Source: JAPUME01 sp027294185 (GTDB taxonomy: Bacteria; Acidobacteriota; Terriglobia; UBA7540; JAPUME01). From it: a stretch of 64,000 nucleotides of DNA. The position numbers and the translations under genes are program-made. Below are positions 32,580-42,477 of the stretch, in pieces. The DNA lies in NCBI GenBank assembly GCA_963555835.3, contig CAUVWZ020000001.1, positions 682,001-746,000 of the forward strand. Reading direction: 5' to 3'. The notes beneath the pieces are model-generated. The model had not been told where the DNA came from and ran no database searches. It was given only the letters and a program-made list of their open reading frames with translations. Position 1 is the stretch's first letter; the number at the start of each line of letters is the position of its first letter.

Positions 32580-34373
32580 CTAGGAGGACTCTCCGTTCCC
32601 GCCGATGTAGCCTTCCCGCTCCAGGTGTAGGATGATCTGTTGTGCGGATTCCTCAGGAGACAGGTCGGCCGTATCAATCACCACGTCGGCGTCCTCGGGC
32701 TCCTCATAGGGATCCGAGATGCCGGTGAATTGCGGAATGATTCCTGCTCGTGCCTTGGCGTACAGGCCCTTTCGGTCTCTCTCTTCACAGATTTCCAGCG
32801 AGGTGGCGACGTGCACCAGAATGAAGCCTCCTCCCTGCTGAACCAGGCTACGCGCTTCCCTGCGGGCTTTGTCGAAGGGCGCGATGGGCGCGCAAAGAGC
32901 GATGCCGCCATTCTTGGTGATTTCTGAGGCGACAAAGCCGATCCGCCGGATGTTGATGTCCCGGTGCTCTTTGGAGAACCCCAGTTCCGAGGAGAGGTTT
33001 TTCCGCACAATATCTCCGTCGAGAAGCGTCAGGGGGCGGCCTCCCATCTCCAGCAGCTTTACACGGAGCGCGTTGGCAATGGTGGATTTCCCTGAGCCGG
33101 AAAGTCCGGTGAAGAAAACCGTAAAACCCTGGCGATAGCGAGGAGGATGCGTCTTGCGCAACTCTTTGGCGACTTCCGGATAAGTGAACCACGAAGGAAT
33201 TTCACGCCCGTCGGCCAGCCGCTGGCGCAGCTCGGTTCCCGAAAGCGAAAGCACCCGTGCCCCCTCGGGGACCTCATCCAGCGGCACGTAGGCGTCCCGA
33301 TCCTCCACGTACACCATCATTTTGAAGGGCACCATGGCGACGCCGAGCTCCTTTTCTTGCTTCTCAAGCAGCTCCTGCGCGTCATAAGGCCCGTAGAAGG
33401 GCTTCCCGGTGGAATCGCTCCCCGGACCGGCATGATCGCGGCCCACGATGAGATGGGTGCAGCCGTAGTTCTTGCGGATGATGGCGTGCCAGACGGCTTC
33501 CCGCGGCCCTCCCATACGCATGGCCAAAGGCAGCAACGACAACCGCACCGTGTTCTTCGGGTAGTGAGGCACCAGCGATTGATAGCAGCGCACGCGCGTA
33601 TAGTGATCCACGTCGCCGGGCTTGGTCATTCCCACCACCGGATGAATCAGCAGGTTCGCCTCGATCTGCTTGGCGGCGCGTAGCGTAAGCTCAACGTGCG
33701 CCCTGTGCATGGGGTTGCGGGTCTGGAAAGCGACCACCTTTCGCCAACCGAGCTGGGTGAACTCCGTGCGCAACTCCGCCGGCGTACGCCGCAGGGAATG
33801 GAAATCGTATTGGGTAGGGAGCTGCAACCCCTCCAGCCGCCCGCTCACATACCAGGGATGGGCCTGGTTCAGGGTATAGGCGACGCCCGGGTGCTCCAGG
33901 TTCGCCGTGCCGAAGACCGCCTCGGCTTCCTTCTTGCGGTCGGGCTGCCAGACGTCCTCGACCTCGAGGGCCGCCAGCATCACCCCTTCCGGGCTCCGAA
34001 GCGCAAGGCGGGTGCCGGGATTGAGTTTCTTCGCCACCTCCTCCGGCAGGTCCAGCATGATGGGGATCGGCCAAAGCATCCCCTCGGCGAGCCGCATCGA
34101 AGAACAGACCGATTCGTAATCGGCCCGGTCCAGGAATCCTTTCAACGGGGAGAAACCGCCGTTCAAAAGCAGCTCCAGATCGCAGACCTGACGCGGGGTC
34201 AGGTCCCAGGAGATCCAGTTTCGGGATGCTCCCTGCAACTCGGCAATTCTCTCTGCATCGGCCATCAGGTCGGTGAGCGCTCCGCCGTGAGGCGAAATGA
34301 GGTGGGGCTTCCTACCCTTCTTCACACCGGACGGTTCTTTACTCTTCGAGCTCACTCCCGAAACTGTTTTCAT
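32580..34373 (-). CDS. bifunctional ATP sulfurylase / APS kinase
   Basis: The first about 390 residues are an ATP sulfurylase with QTRNPMHRAH (the HxxH-type nucleotide site) near 218 and VGRDHAGPG near 315. The last about 180 residues are an APS kinase with the P-loop GLSGSGKST near 422 and DGDIVRKNL near 448. The fusion makes PAPS from sulfate in two steps. The protein has 597 residues, as expected for this fused form, found in some bacteria and as the fungal-like arrangement. It sits between a TauE-type permease and CysQ. PAPS reductase and sulfite reductase genes are absent from the window, so PAPS might feed sulfotransfer instead of cysteine synthesis. Confidence 0.93.
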   Translation of the reverse strand: MKTVSGVSSKSKEPSGVKKGRKPHLISPHGGALTDLMADAERIAELQGASRNWISWDLTPRQVCDLELLLNGGFSPLKGFLDRADYESVCSSMRLAEGMLWPIPIMLDLPEEVAKKLNPGTRLALRSPEGVMLAALEVEDVWQPDRKKEAEAVFGTANLEHPGVAYTLNQAHPWYVSGRLEGLQLPTQYDFHSLRRTPAELRTEFTQLGWRKVVAFQTRNPMHRAHVELTLRAAKQIEANLLIHPVVGMTKPGDVDHYTRVRCYQSLVPHYPKNTVRLSLLPLAMRMGGPREAVWHAIIRKNYGCTHLIVGRDHAGPGSDSTGKPFYGPYDAQELLEKQEKELGVAMVPFKMMVYVEDRDAYVPLDEVPEGARVLSLSGTELRQRLADGREIPSWFTYPEVAKELRKTHPPRYRQGFTVFFTGLSGSGKSTIANALRVKLLEMGGRPLTLLDGDIVRKNLSSELGFSKEHRDINIRRIGFVASEITKNGGIALCAPIAPFDKARREARSLVQQGGGFILVHVATSLEICEERDRKGLYAKARAGIIPQFTGISDPYEEPEDADVVIDTADLSPEESAQQIILHLEREGYIGGNGESS

Positions 34374-34389
34374 AGCTGCGAACTTCCTC

Positions 34390-35235
34390 CTAAATCAATT
34401 TCAATCCCGCCAGCACGGCGCCCACGGAAAAGGCGGTGCGCAGAAGGCGGTGCGGCGCGCGCACCGCCAGCTCACTACCCAGCAACACGCCGGGCAGAGC
34501 ACCTGCCAACAGTAACATAACCAGTCCCCAAATCATGTTTCCCAGAGCCACGTGAATCACACCGGCAAACAGAGAAATTACAAATCCGTAAAGGATCGCG
34601 CTTCCCACCACCCGTACTTCCGGCAAGGCCAGAAAAATGGTAAGCAACAACACCAGCAAGCTTCCCGTTCCAATGGAAGTCGTGGCGAACAGCAGGCCCA
34701 CCAGCGCGCCGATCATCAGCCCTCGACGAGCCACATTGGGGTGATCCATTCCGGCCTGCCAGCGCCGCACCCATTCGGTGTTCCGCGCCAGAACGCAAAG
34801 GCCCAGCACCAATAGTGTAAAGCCGAGTACGCGGTCTACCCACACATTGGCCAACGAAAAGTCCTGCGACCGGAGGAACGACACGATGAGGACGGCGACC
34901 AATACGCCGGGAACACTCCCCGTGAGCAGATAACCCACCAGCTTGCGGTCCACCGTGCCTCGCTGCTGGTGCCGCCAGATTCCGACCGCCTTCATGGCAG
35001 CTCCTGCCACAATGGCGCTGCCTACCGCGCCAATCGGAGGCACATCGAGAAACATTATCAGGACCGGAGTGGCAATCGCTCCCGCTCCGATACTGGTCAG
35101 GCCCACCATCATCCCGACCGCCACGCCGAGCAGTACGAAAGGCCAGGGGTTTTCCGGCAGCCACTCCGAGAGCGCCGCCCAGCCGTGTAGATTTTCAGTC
35201 CATATCAAGAGTGCCATCGATTCAGGCACTGCCAC
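34390..35235 (-). CDS. TauE/SafE-family sulfite/sulfonate permease
   Basis: The 281-residue product has about eight membrane helices with the TauE/SafE pattern: GLTSIGAGAIATPVLIMFL near 45-63 and the inverted-repeat counterpart TTSIGTGSLLVLLLTIF near 178-195. The family moves organosulfonates, sulfite or sulfoacetate across the inner membrane. Its gene begins the sulfate operon, 16 bases ahead of the sulfurylase/kinase, which supports a sulfur substrate. ATG 35217 (MALLIW) is an equally good start. Confidence 0.88.
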   Translation of the reverse strand: MAVPESMALLIWTENLHGWAALSEWLPENPWPFVLLGVAVGMMVGLTSIGAGAIATPVLIMFLDVPPIGAVGSAIVAGAAMKAVGIWRHQQRGTVDRKLVGYLLTGSVPGVLVAVLIVSFLRSQDFSLANVWVDRVLGFTLLVLGLCVLARNTEWVRRWQAGMDHPNVARRGLMIGALVGLLFATTSIGTGSLLVLLLTIFLALPEVRVVGSAILYGFVISLFAGVIHVALGNMIWGLVMLLLAGALPGVLLGSELAVRAPHRLLRTAFSVGAVLAGLKLI

Positions 35236-35522
35236 CTATTACAGGATAGGGGTCTGAGGAAAACACCTATTGCCGATACATTTTGACCCAGAACAAATAA
35301 TTATTGCACCTGGATTGCCAAAAAAATGGAACTCAGGAGATCGGTTACGCGTAAATAACAGATTTCGCAGAACTCCTCTCTTGTGTTTGCACCTAAGCTG
35401 AAAAACTTTGAAAAACACTTCCGGGCTGCTACCCAACCCTCCGGGGCACTTCTTTTCCAGGTCTAAGAGGCCCGGTGCAAGTTCAAGGGCATCCAGAAGG
35501 CAAACGCCATTTCGGGACGAGA

Positions 35523-36344
35523 CTAGATCACAACTTTGAAGGGGCGCCGAAGGGCAAAAGCGAAAACCATCGAAAGCACAAAAAAGGGAATCATCCAGTG
35601 ACAATCGTAGCCCAGCACCGGCAGCCTCATTTCAGGGTAAGAGACCTCGATGAATTCGATCTCCGTCTCATCGGGCAGCGCCGGCTCCGAGGGATAAAGG
35701 AAACTATCGAGCCCGGCTGAAACCCGTCGCGGAGAGAGTTGCGCGAGGCCGCTCTCCACTCGAATCCGCTTCGCAACGGACTGCTCTCCCACCTTCACGA
35801 TCAGCGTGTGGGTACCCGCCTCAACCGCACGAATCCGCCAATCGACCTCCTGCTCTCTCGAAATCCGCAGCGCCGGGGTTTCAATGCGGAGACCGTCGCC
35901 GGACTGCAATCGAATGTCGTCGGCCACAGCCCCCAGAGGGCCCTTAAACTTTACCCGCACAATGGCCGTCTCTCCCGCTTCCAGGCTTCGGAATCCATAG
36001 CGAAAATTGAGCTGCACAAGAATCAACATCAAAGGCAGAATCATCCAGGCAAGCGGCTTCAAGGTATGACGGAGGTAGGTGAGATTATGCCGCAGGATGT
36101 CCCGCTGGGCCGAAAACAGCGCCCGCAGGTCGTCCTGATAGAGCCGCATCTCGAAAAGGCCCGCGTGGATTTTCCGCTTCGCAACCCCTAAGGCTTCCTG
36201 GTTCGATGTCCTCCGGAATACCAGAAGCATGAAAATCGCCGTCAACAGCGACGTCGCCACCAGGCCTACCCAGGGCGAGAAGCCTTCGAAGGGAAACAGC
36301 AAGAAGCGGAATGCTTGATTCAAAACCGTATTGAAGATCGTCAT
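35523..36344 (-). CDS. EMC3/TMCO1 (DUF106)-like membrane protein
   Basis: The 273-residue protein has a membrane helix at about 25-43, a long charged amphipathic helix at 48-95 (KRKIHAGLFEMRLYQDDLRALFSAQRD split around the middle), a second helix at 97-113, a beta-rich domain (about 125-235) and a last hydrophobic helix at 250-268. Two helices flanking a cytosolic coiled-coil, with LRHTLKPLAWMILPL before the second, is the topology of the EMC3/TMCO1/DUF106 branch of the YidC/Oxa1 superfamily. The match is by eye and not proven. It lies before two alkaline-phosphatase-like genes and a small ribbon-helix-helix gene, all on the same strand. Confidence 0.6.
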   Translation of the reverse strand: MTIFNTVLNQAFRFLLFPFEGFSPWVGLVATSLLTAIFMLLVFRRTSNQEALGVAKRKIHAGLFEMRLYQDDLRALFSAQRDILRHNLTYLRHTLKPLAWMILPLMLILVQLNFRYGFRSLEAGETAIVRVKFKGPLGAVADDIRLQSGDGLRIETPALRISREQEVDWRIRAVEAGTHTLIVKVGEQSVAKRIRVESGLAQLSPRRVSAGLDSFLYPSEPALPDETEIEFIEVSYPEMRLPVLGYDCHWMIPFFVLSMVFAFALRRPFKVVI

Positions 36345-36365
36345 CGTAGGCGGAACTGCGGAATG

Positions 36366-36557
36366 CTATTCAATATAGCCCAGGCCTTGCAGGCGCTTTT
36401 CCAACGCCTCCTGAGATTCCGCCTCGTCGAGTTTTGCAATCTCTTTTTCGATCAAGTGCGTGACGAACTCTTCGAGGGAGGAATACCCGGCCGATTCCGC
36501 GCAAGTTTTCGCCTTCTCGAAAAGCTCTTTGTCCAGTTTGATCTTGGGTCCAAACAT
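36366..36557 (-). CDS. small ribbon-helix-helix-like protein
   Basis: The 63-residue protein MFGPKIKLDKELFEKAKT... shows a short beta segment KIKLDKEL followed by two helices, the ribbon-helix-helix layout of Arc/CopG-type DNA binders, and a charged C-terminal tail. It is placed 22 bases downstream of the membrane protein start region and 49 bases past the phosphatase stop, on the same strand, so is probably in the same transcript. Whether it binds DNA or mediates protein contact is not known. Confidence 0.7.
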   Translation of the reverse strand: MFGPKIKLDKELFEKAKTCAESAGYSSLEEFVTHLIEKEIAKLDEAESQEALEKRLQGLGYIE

Positions 36558-36605
36558 CTGCTTTCCCTCACTCCCCGAATCCGAGCGCTCCTGGCGGCCC
36601 CTGGC

Positions 36606-38591
36606 TTACCAGAGCGCGCGGCCCTCCATGGAGGCATCCGGGGTAATTTCAAATTCTTTCAGAATAGTCGCCGCGAGGTCCATCAGCCTCGGTTCCGTAG
36701 TCCCGAGACTGCGATTGGCGAGGAGAATTCCCGGCACCAGATCGGCGGCAATGCAGTGATCGCCGCTCCAACGGTCCAGGTTATCCACAATCAGCTCAGT
36801 CGGCATGCGGCCCACGCTCGATTCATTCGAGTTCCGGTAGCCTCGATGAAATCCTACGATGAGGTCGGGCGCAAGCTCCAACCCTTCGCCCGAGAACACC
36901 TCGGCGCTTTCGTAAACCCTGGAGACGACCGGTTGATCGTTTGCCGGGTCCCGCACCTCGAGCAAACCTTGGCGGATCTCCTCCAACAGGGCCGGAAGGT
37001 CCGAGGCCGAAACCATGCCGTAGGGTTCACGCCCCAGTTGGTTGATGTACAACCCGTTCAATCCCAGCCCGTAGGCCCTGGTGCGAGTCCAGTCAACGTT
37101 CATGAAAAATTCCGACTCCCCTTGCCGGGTCGGGTCCTTAAGGGTGATGTAGCCGTGATCCAACAGCCACGTATTCAAGTGAAACGCCCGGTACCAGGGA
37201 GCGAAGCCGTGGTCGGAGAGAATTATGATTGTCGTATCCTCCTCCACCTTCTCCAGCGTCTCACCCACCACCTTGTCCATCGCAAGATAGAGATTTTCGA
37301 TCACGTCCCCGTGGGCGGCGTCCGCTTCGGGATCGTGTCCCGGGTGCGCCGGGTCCATTGCGCGCCACATCATGTGCGAAACCTGATCGACGCTCGAGAA
37401 ATAGAAAAACAACGCGCCCGTTTCAAACCGGTCGAGGAAGTAATCATACAGCCGCTTACGCTCGGCAAAGACCTGCTCCGCCTGGCGGAGAAACTCCTCG
37501 TCGTTAAAGACCCCGTCCGAGAGGGCTTTCGTATCCTCCGCCATGCCCTGCGTGAAATAAGGGCCCACGGCATCGGCAATCTCTTTTGAAAATTCCGGCG
37601 GACTTGAAATGGGCAGTGCCGGCGCGGCGGGATTCAGGTTGACCGGCGTAACATAAAGCTCAAAATCGGGCCGCACCTGCTTCAAATAAAACCGGCAAAT
37701 GCCCGACACGCTCTGCAGGTAGGGAATCAGATTGAACTCAACCTCCACCCAGTCGCTCCACTCCTTCTCCTGAAGGATGACCTCGGTATCCCCGATTACG
37801 ATCTTGGCCACCGGATTTTCCGGGTCCAGGTAGACGGTAATTTCCGCCGTGGCCTTGGGACGCTCCTTGAGGAACGTATTGGTCGGCCCCAGGAGAGCTG
37901 TCTCGATGGTGTCTTCGATAATCTCGACTCCCGTAAGCTCGCCTCCGGAAGGCTCCTTCTTGAAGCGTTCGGGAGCGGTGGTGAAGAAAGTGAAGCGCCC
38001 ATAGGTGCCCTGAATATCCGGCGTGCCCATTCCTGAAAGCACGTGCGCCTGCTGGCCGGTGGCGGGGAAATTCGCCGGTATCTTGACCACCGTGGCCGGA
38101 ATCCCCTGCTCCTCGAGAATCTCCCACCAGGGGGTCCCCCGGCGTAGCTGCACGGCCTCACCGCCCGAAAGCGGGAAGACCCATTTCCCGAAAGAGAGCG
38201 TCCGCCCGGGGGCTTCCACCCTCGAAGTGGAGAGATACGGCAGCATGGTGTTCGGGTCCCGGTGAATGAAATCGAAGATGGCCGTATGCCCCGGGTTCAT
38301 TCCCGTGATGAAGCTCGACCAGGCCACGGGACTCTGGGGAGGAATGGTCGTCGCGAGCGGCGCAAAGCCACCCTGTGCAGCCACGCGCTGGAAGTTGGGC
38401 ATCTTGCCCTCCTCCATCAGGCCGCGAAGAATCGTATAGTCCATGCCGTCAATGGCCAGCAGCAGCAACTTCTTGCCGCCACTCTGCTCGCGGCTACATC
38501 CGCCCGCCACGACAACAAACGCGAGACCCAGGGCCGGCAGCAGCCTGCCCACAACCCCAAGCCTTGCAAATTTCTCTCGCATGTTCCTCAT
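36606..38591 (-). CDS. alkaline-phosphatase-superfamily lipoprotein (type I phosphodiesterase/nucleotide pyrophosphatase)
   Basis: The 661-residue product has a lipobox (VVAGGC), then the superfamily motifs AIDGMDYTIL (metal-binding Asp and Thr nucleophile), PVAWSSFITG, and the second metal site SDHGF near 460 with HHTD-like residues. These proteins hydrolyse phosphodiesters or transfer phosphate-linked groups outside the cytoplasm. The start overlaps the stop of the next upstream gene, a paralogue, by 4 bases. It is a large protein with a variable beta insert (about 200-330), as in its partner. The substrate is unknown. Confidence 0.85.
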   Translation of the reverse strand: MRNMREKFARLGVVGRLLPALGLAFVVVAGGCSREQSGGKKLLLLAIDGMDYTILRGLMEEGKMPNFQRVAAQGGFAPLATTIPPQSPVAWSSFITGMNPGHTAIFDFIHRDPNTMLPYLSTSRVEAPGRTLSFGKWVFPLSGGEAVQLRRGTPWWEILEEQGIPATVVKIPANFPATGQQAHVLSGMGTPDIQGTYGRFTFFTTAPERFKKEPSGGELTGVEIIEDTIETALLGPTNTFLKERPKATAEITVYLDPENPVAKIVIGDTEVILQEKEWSDWVEVEFNLIPYLQSVSGICRFYLKQVRPDFELYVTPVNLNPAAPALPISSPPEFSKEIADAVGPYFTQGMAEDTKALSDGVFNDEEFLRQAEQVFAERKRLYDYFLDRFETGALFFYFSSVDQVSHMMWRAMDPAHPGHDPEADAAHGDVIENLYLAMDKVVGETLEKVEEDTTIIILSDHGFAPWYRAFHLNTWLLDHGYITLKDPTRQGESEFFMNVDWTRTRAYGLGLNGLYINQLGREPYGMVSASDLPALLEEIRQGLLEVRDPANDQPVVSRVYESAEVFSGEGLELAPDLIVGFHRGYRNSNESSVGRMPTELIVDNLDRWSGDHCIAADLVPGILLANRSLGTTEPRLMDLAATILKEFEITPDASMEGRALW

Positions 38592-40741
38592 GAACTTTTA
38601 CCCGGACTTTGAAGAAGAGATTTGCCGTCCATGAAAGCTGGAGGACGTATGCCGAACAGCTCCAGAATGGTAGGGGCCAAATCCATCAGCGCCGGACCCG
38701 GAGCGGGAAACTTCCGATTGCTGAACATCACTCCCGGCACGAGGCGGGGGTCGAGAGAATGATCTCCACTCCAGGCCTTGGTGTTGTCATCAAAGATCGT
38801 GTCGTTCACCACCCCCGTCGCGCCTTTCCACGACACCCGGTAGCCGACGTTATAGCCGAGGATCATGTCGGGCGCGTTTTCGCGGTAAGGGCCGCGGTAA
38901 ATCTCCGCCGAATCAAAAACCTTGTTGATGCCGATCTTGCCGCGCTCTTCATCTTTCAGGCCGTCGAGCTTCGCGATGATTTCACGCTTGAGCTCGCGCG
39001 CCTGCTCTCCCGGCTCCACAATCCCCTCCGACTCGCGGCCCCGGATGTTCAAATACATTCCTCCCAGCCCCATGGCATAGGCGCGAGTCCGCGACCAATC
39101 GACGTCGCGCAGCCAGGTGCGGCTGACCTTAAGGTTGGCCCCGTCTTTCAACGCGAGGTATCCGTTTTTCCAGAGCCAGGAGTTCAGATTCACGCCGCGC
39201 CGAAAGCTCTTGAAGCCGTGGTCTGAGATCACGAACAGGACATCATCGGGGCCGAGCTTCGCCATCACGCGGCCCACCAAGTGGTCCATGCGGCGGTACA
39301 TTTCTTCAATCGCGCCTTCGTGGCCTCGGCCCTTGTCCCGATGGTTGGCCGGGTGGTCGGGCTCGAGGAAGCGCCAGAACATGTGCTGCAGGCGGTCGGT
39401 GATGTCGAAGACGCAAACCAGGCTCCCCTCGCGGAGCCGCTTCAACGCCTCAAAGAACATCTTCTCGCGTTCCTCGTGAATGTCGTAGGCCTGCTTCAGG
39501 AAGGCCGCCTCGTCAATCGCTCCCTCGCTCAAACCCCAGGTATCCTCGGCCAGCCCCAGCGTGGCGTAGGGGCCGATCAGCTTGGCAAGGTAAGTTGCGT
39601 AGTATCCCGGGTGGGAGATCGGCATGGCCGGGCTTTCCGGGTCGATGCTGATCGGCGTAACGTAGAGATGGAACGGCTTGCCGTTTCCATCCGGGATGTG
39701 GGGGATATAGAAGCGCGCCAGTCCGCGAACCTTTACCGGCAACCCGGTCTTGAAACTCAAGCGAATCCAGTCGCTATACTCCCGCGGGCGCAGAGTGAAT
39801 TTTTCCCCACCCGCTTTCACATGAAGCGTTCCGTTTCCGTTATCCCATCGAACGGTGAGCGGAAGGCGCAATTCCGGATTGTCCGCGACCAGGGAGTTCG
39901 GCGGCCCAACCAGATGGGTTGAAACCTGATTGTTTCGGACCTCTACCCTGACCCGCACGCCGCCCTCTTCGATGGCCTCGCCGCCTTCCTCGCTCGTGTA
40001 AAGCGTGAAGGTCCCCTGCGTTCCGCGCAGGTCGGGTACACACATCGCGCTGAGCTGCGCCCCGTAGAAGCGTTGCGGCGGAAAAGTGATCGGAACGCGA
40101 AGCACCGTGCTCCACAGCCCGTATTCGCCCAGGATGGTCCAGAAGGGTTTGCTCTTCCGCATCAGGCGAATATCTGGTTTGGAAAGCGGGATGCGAAACT
40201 TCCCCAGTTTCAGGATTCGCCGGGGACCGCCGATATGCGCCGAAGAAAGGACCGGAAGGTAGCTCCGAGGGTCGCGGTCGAGGAAATCGAAGATGTTGTG
40301 CCTTCCAGGCTGGCAACCGGTGCTGAACGAGGACCAGGCAACGGGTGAGATCGCCGGGAAGCTTGTCTTGAGATGCGAATAGCAGCCTTCATTCGAAAGC
40401 CTTTGCAGATTGGGCAAAAGGCCCCGCTTCAGGTAATCCTCGGCCAGCGTCGGTTCCATGCCGTCCAGACCCACAACGATGACCCTTTTCACTCCGGTGG
40501 GCATTCTTCGGCGGCGGCGGACCTTGCGAATCAGATACCGGATGGGCCAGGTCAGGATGGACAAAAAGGCCGCCCAGATGGTGACGAATAAGACCAGAAA
40601 GGAAGTCAGAAAGGCGAACCCGGCGCCGGGTCCGATGTAGGCTTCGGCCGCGACCGGCACCGATAGTAGCGCCGCAACAACCCATCGCCACCCGGGGCCA
40701 ATCGAAAACAGACTGCGGGAATGAGAAAACAGGATGTTCAC
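38588..40741 (-). CDS. alkaline-phosphatase-superfamily membrane protein, paralogue of the lipoprotein
   Basis: The protein of about 717 residues (from GTG 40741) has two or three N-terminal membrane helices (about 15-65) instead of a lipobox, followed by VVGLDGMEPTL, PVAWSSFSTG and the second site SDHGF. It resembles the 36606 product along its full length, so the pair comes from gene duplication with a switch of membrane anchoring. The frame is open to 40915, but the added codons are unlike a signal sequence. A possible role is in modifying phosphate-linked envelope polymers; this is inference. Confidence 0.82.
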   Translation of the reverse strand: MNILFSHSRSLFSIGPGWRWVVAALLSVPVAAEAYIGPGAGFAFLTSFLVLFVTIWAAFLSILTWPIRYLIRKVRRRRRMPTGVKRVIVVGLDGMEPTLAEDYLKRGLLPNLQRLSNEGCYSHLKTSFPAISPVAWSSFSTGCQPGRHNIFDFLDRDPRSYLPVLSSAHIGGPRRILKLGKFRIPLSKPDIRLMRKSKPFWTILGEYGLWSTVLRVPITFPPQRFYGAQLSAMCVPDLRGTQGTFTLYTSEEGGEAIEEGGVRVRVEVRNNQVSTHLVGPPNSLVADNPELRLPLTVRWDNGNGTLHVKAGGEKFTLRPREYSDWIRLSFKTGLPVKVRGLARFYIPHIPDGNGKPFHLYVTPISIDPESPAMPISHPGYYATYLAKLIGPYATLGLAEDTWGLSEGAIDEAAFLKQAYDIHEEREKMFFEALKRLREGSLVCVFDITDRLQHMFWRFLEPDHPANHRDKGRGHEGAIEEMYRRMDHLVGRVMAKLGPDDVLFVISDHGFKSFRRGVNLNSWLWKNGYLALKDGANLKVSRTWLRDVDWSRTRAYAMGLGGMYLNIRGRESEGIVEPGEQARELKREIIAKLDGLKDEERGKIGINKVFDSAEIYRGPYRENAPDMILGYNVGYRVSWKGATGVVNDTIFDDNTKAWSGDHSLDPRLVPGVMFSNRKFPAPGPALMDLAPTILELFGIRPPAFMDGKSLLQSPGKSS

Positions 40742-40814
40742 ACGTATTTTGTCGGAATAGCTCAAAGCGGGTATTCTAGCAAAGTTTCGCCTTCTTGCTC
40801 GCCGAACGCGATCT

Positions 40815-42422
40815 TCACGGCTTCCATTTCCAATCGCTGTACTCTTCGCGCAATTTCGCTTTCCAAAATTTCCCCGTCGAAGTTCGAAGGATTTCGTCAC
40901 GAAACAGAAAGGCATCGGGAACCTGCCAGTGGGCGAACTGTTGCTCCAGATATTCGCGAAGCTCCTCGGGACTCGGTCGAGGATTTCCGTTGGACACCAG
41001 CAGAGCCAGAGGTCTCTCCTGCCATTCCGGGTGAGGAACAGCGATCACCGCTGCCTCCTGAATCGCCGGATGGGAGGTGAGGGCGTTTTCCAAGTCCAGA
41101 GAGCTGATCCATTCACCTCCGGAGTTGATCAGGTCCTTGGTGCGGTCAACGATCTTGATATACCCTTCGGGATCGATGGTAACCACGTCGCCGGTTGCGA
41201 ACCAGCCGTCGGCGGTCCATCGGTCCTGTTTCTCGGGCAGATTGTAGTAGGCCGCAGCCACCCAGGGTCCTCTCGCCTGCAGTTCCCCCATCGTTTTGCC
41301 GTCCCAGGGAACCTCACCCGATTCCCCCATGGCCCGGAAATCCAGGAACGGGCCGGGAAGACCCTGTTTGGCGCGCAAAGCGTAGGTTTCGTCATCCGTC
41401 AGTTCGCGCATGGTACTCTTGGGTTGGCTCAGTGTGCACATGGGAGGAATTTCCGTCATGCCCCAGCCGTGGACGACGCGCACTCCGTGCCTCTCGAAGC
41501 CCCGAATCATGGACTCGGGAGCCGCCGAGCCCGCCACGGCGAGCCGGAATCCGGGAGCAAGCTTCCAACGCCCCGGATGGCTCTCCAGCGCCTCGAGCAT
41601 GCGAATCCAGACCGTAGGGACACCGTTCGAAAACGTGACCTGCTCCTTCTCAAACAACTCCAACAGGGTCTCCGGGTCCAGATGAGCGCCGAAAAAGATC
41701 TGCTTCGCGCCGACCATGGTAGCCGCATAGGGAACTCCCCAGGCAGCCGCGTGAAACAGGGGGACGACGGGGAGAATCACGTCATGGTGTGAAATCGCCA
41801 GCGAATCCACCAGGCTCAGCGCGAATGCTCCCAGGACCAGCGCGCGGTGGGAATAGATCACGCCCTTCGGCCTGCCCGTCGTACCCGAGGTGTAGCAGAG
41901 CGCCGCAGGCTCGTCCTCTTTCAGTTCAGGGTAGCTGAACTCATCACCCCCGCTCCCCAGAAAACTCTCGTAGTCTTCCTCCGCTCCGGGCGGCTTTGGG
42001 CCGGAAAGGGATACTACGACCACCCTCTCCAGGCTGACAGATTCGCGGAACTTTTCGAAAAGCGGCAAAAGCGCGTCGTCCACGATGAGAAAACGGTCCT
42101 GGGCGTGGTTGACGATATAGGCCAGGTCCCTCGGATGGAGCCTGAGATTGAGCGTGTGCAAGACCCCACTCGCCACCGGAATGCCGAAATAAGCTTCCAG
42201 GTGAGCGTAGTGATTCCCCATCAGAGTCGCTACACGGTCGCCGCGCTTGAGTCCGGCATTTTGCAGGGCTGCGGCCAGCGCTCTGGCCCGTCGGTAAAAA
42301 TCGGCGTAGCAATACCGGTGCAGGGAACCCTTGTCGAGCCGTGAGACAATTTCCACCTTGCCGAAGAGCCTTCCGGCCCGCTCCAGGATGGGAATCAGCG
42401 TAAGGGGGTAGTCCATCATCAT
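40815..42422 (-). CDS. long-chain acyl-CoA synthetase (AMP-binding)
   Basis: The 535-residue enzyme has the AMP-binding signature YTSGTTGRPKGV near residue 185, the GWGMTEIPP motif, TGDVVTIDPEGYIKIVDRTKDLINSGGEWIS and the C-terminal lysine region STGKFWKAKLREE. It activates fatty or carboxylic acids with ATP to acyl-CoA. Three adjacent ATGs at 42414-42422 precede the conserved body; a longer frame to 42683 overlaps the next gene and is rejected. The chorismate-lyase-like gene lies 55 bases upstream on the same strand. Confidence 0.9.
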   Translation of the reverse strand: MMMDYPLTLIPILERAGRLFGKVEIVSRLDKGSLHRYCYADFYRRARALAAALQNAGLKRGDRVATLMGNHYAHLEAYFGIPVASGVLHTLNLRLHPRDLAYIVNHAQDRFLIVDDALLPLFEKFRESVSLERVVVVSLSGPKPPGAEEDYESFLGSGGDEFSYPELKEDEPAALCYTSGTTGRPKGVIYSHRALVLGAFALSLVDSLAISHHDVILPVVPLFHAAAWGVPYAATMVGAKQIFFGAHLDPETLLELFEKEQVTFSNGVPTVWIRMLEALESHPGRWKLAPGFRLAVAGSAAPESMIRGFERHGVRVVHGWGMTEIPPMCTLSQPKSTMRELTDDETYALRAKQGLPGPFLDFRAMGESGEVPWDGKTMGELQARGPWVAAAYYNLPEKQDRWTADGWFATGDVVTIDPEGYIKIVDRTKDLINSGGEWISSLDLENALTSHPAIQEAAVIAVPHPEWQERPLALLVSNGNPRPSPEELREYLEQQFAHWQVPDAFLFRDEILRTSTGKFWKAKLREEYSDWKWKP

Positions 42423-42477
42423 CGGCGATTTTCCCTTTGATCCATTCCTTAAACCTATCCGATTCCTCTTCCATTTC

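Noticed and set aside
36315..37589. 424-codon open frame on the plus strand opposite the alkaline-phosphatase-like lipoprotein
   Set aside because: The minus-strand gene has clear motifs; the opposite frame is a shadow with no recognisable domain.
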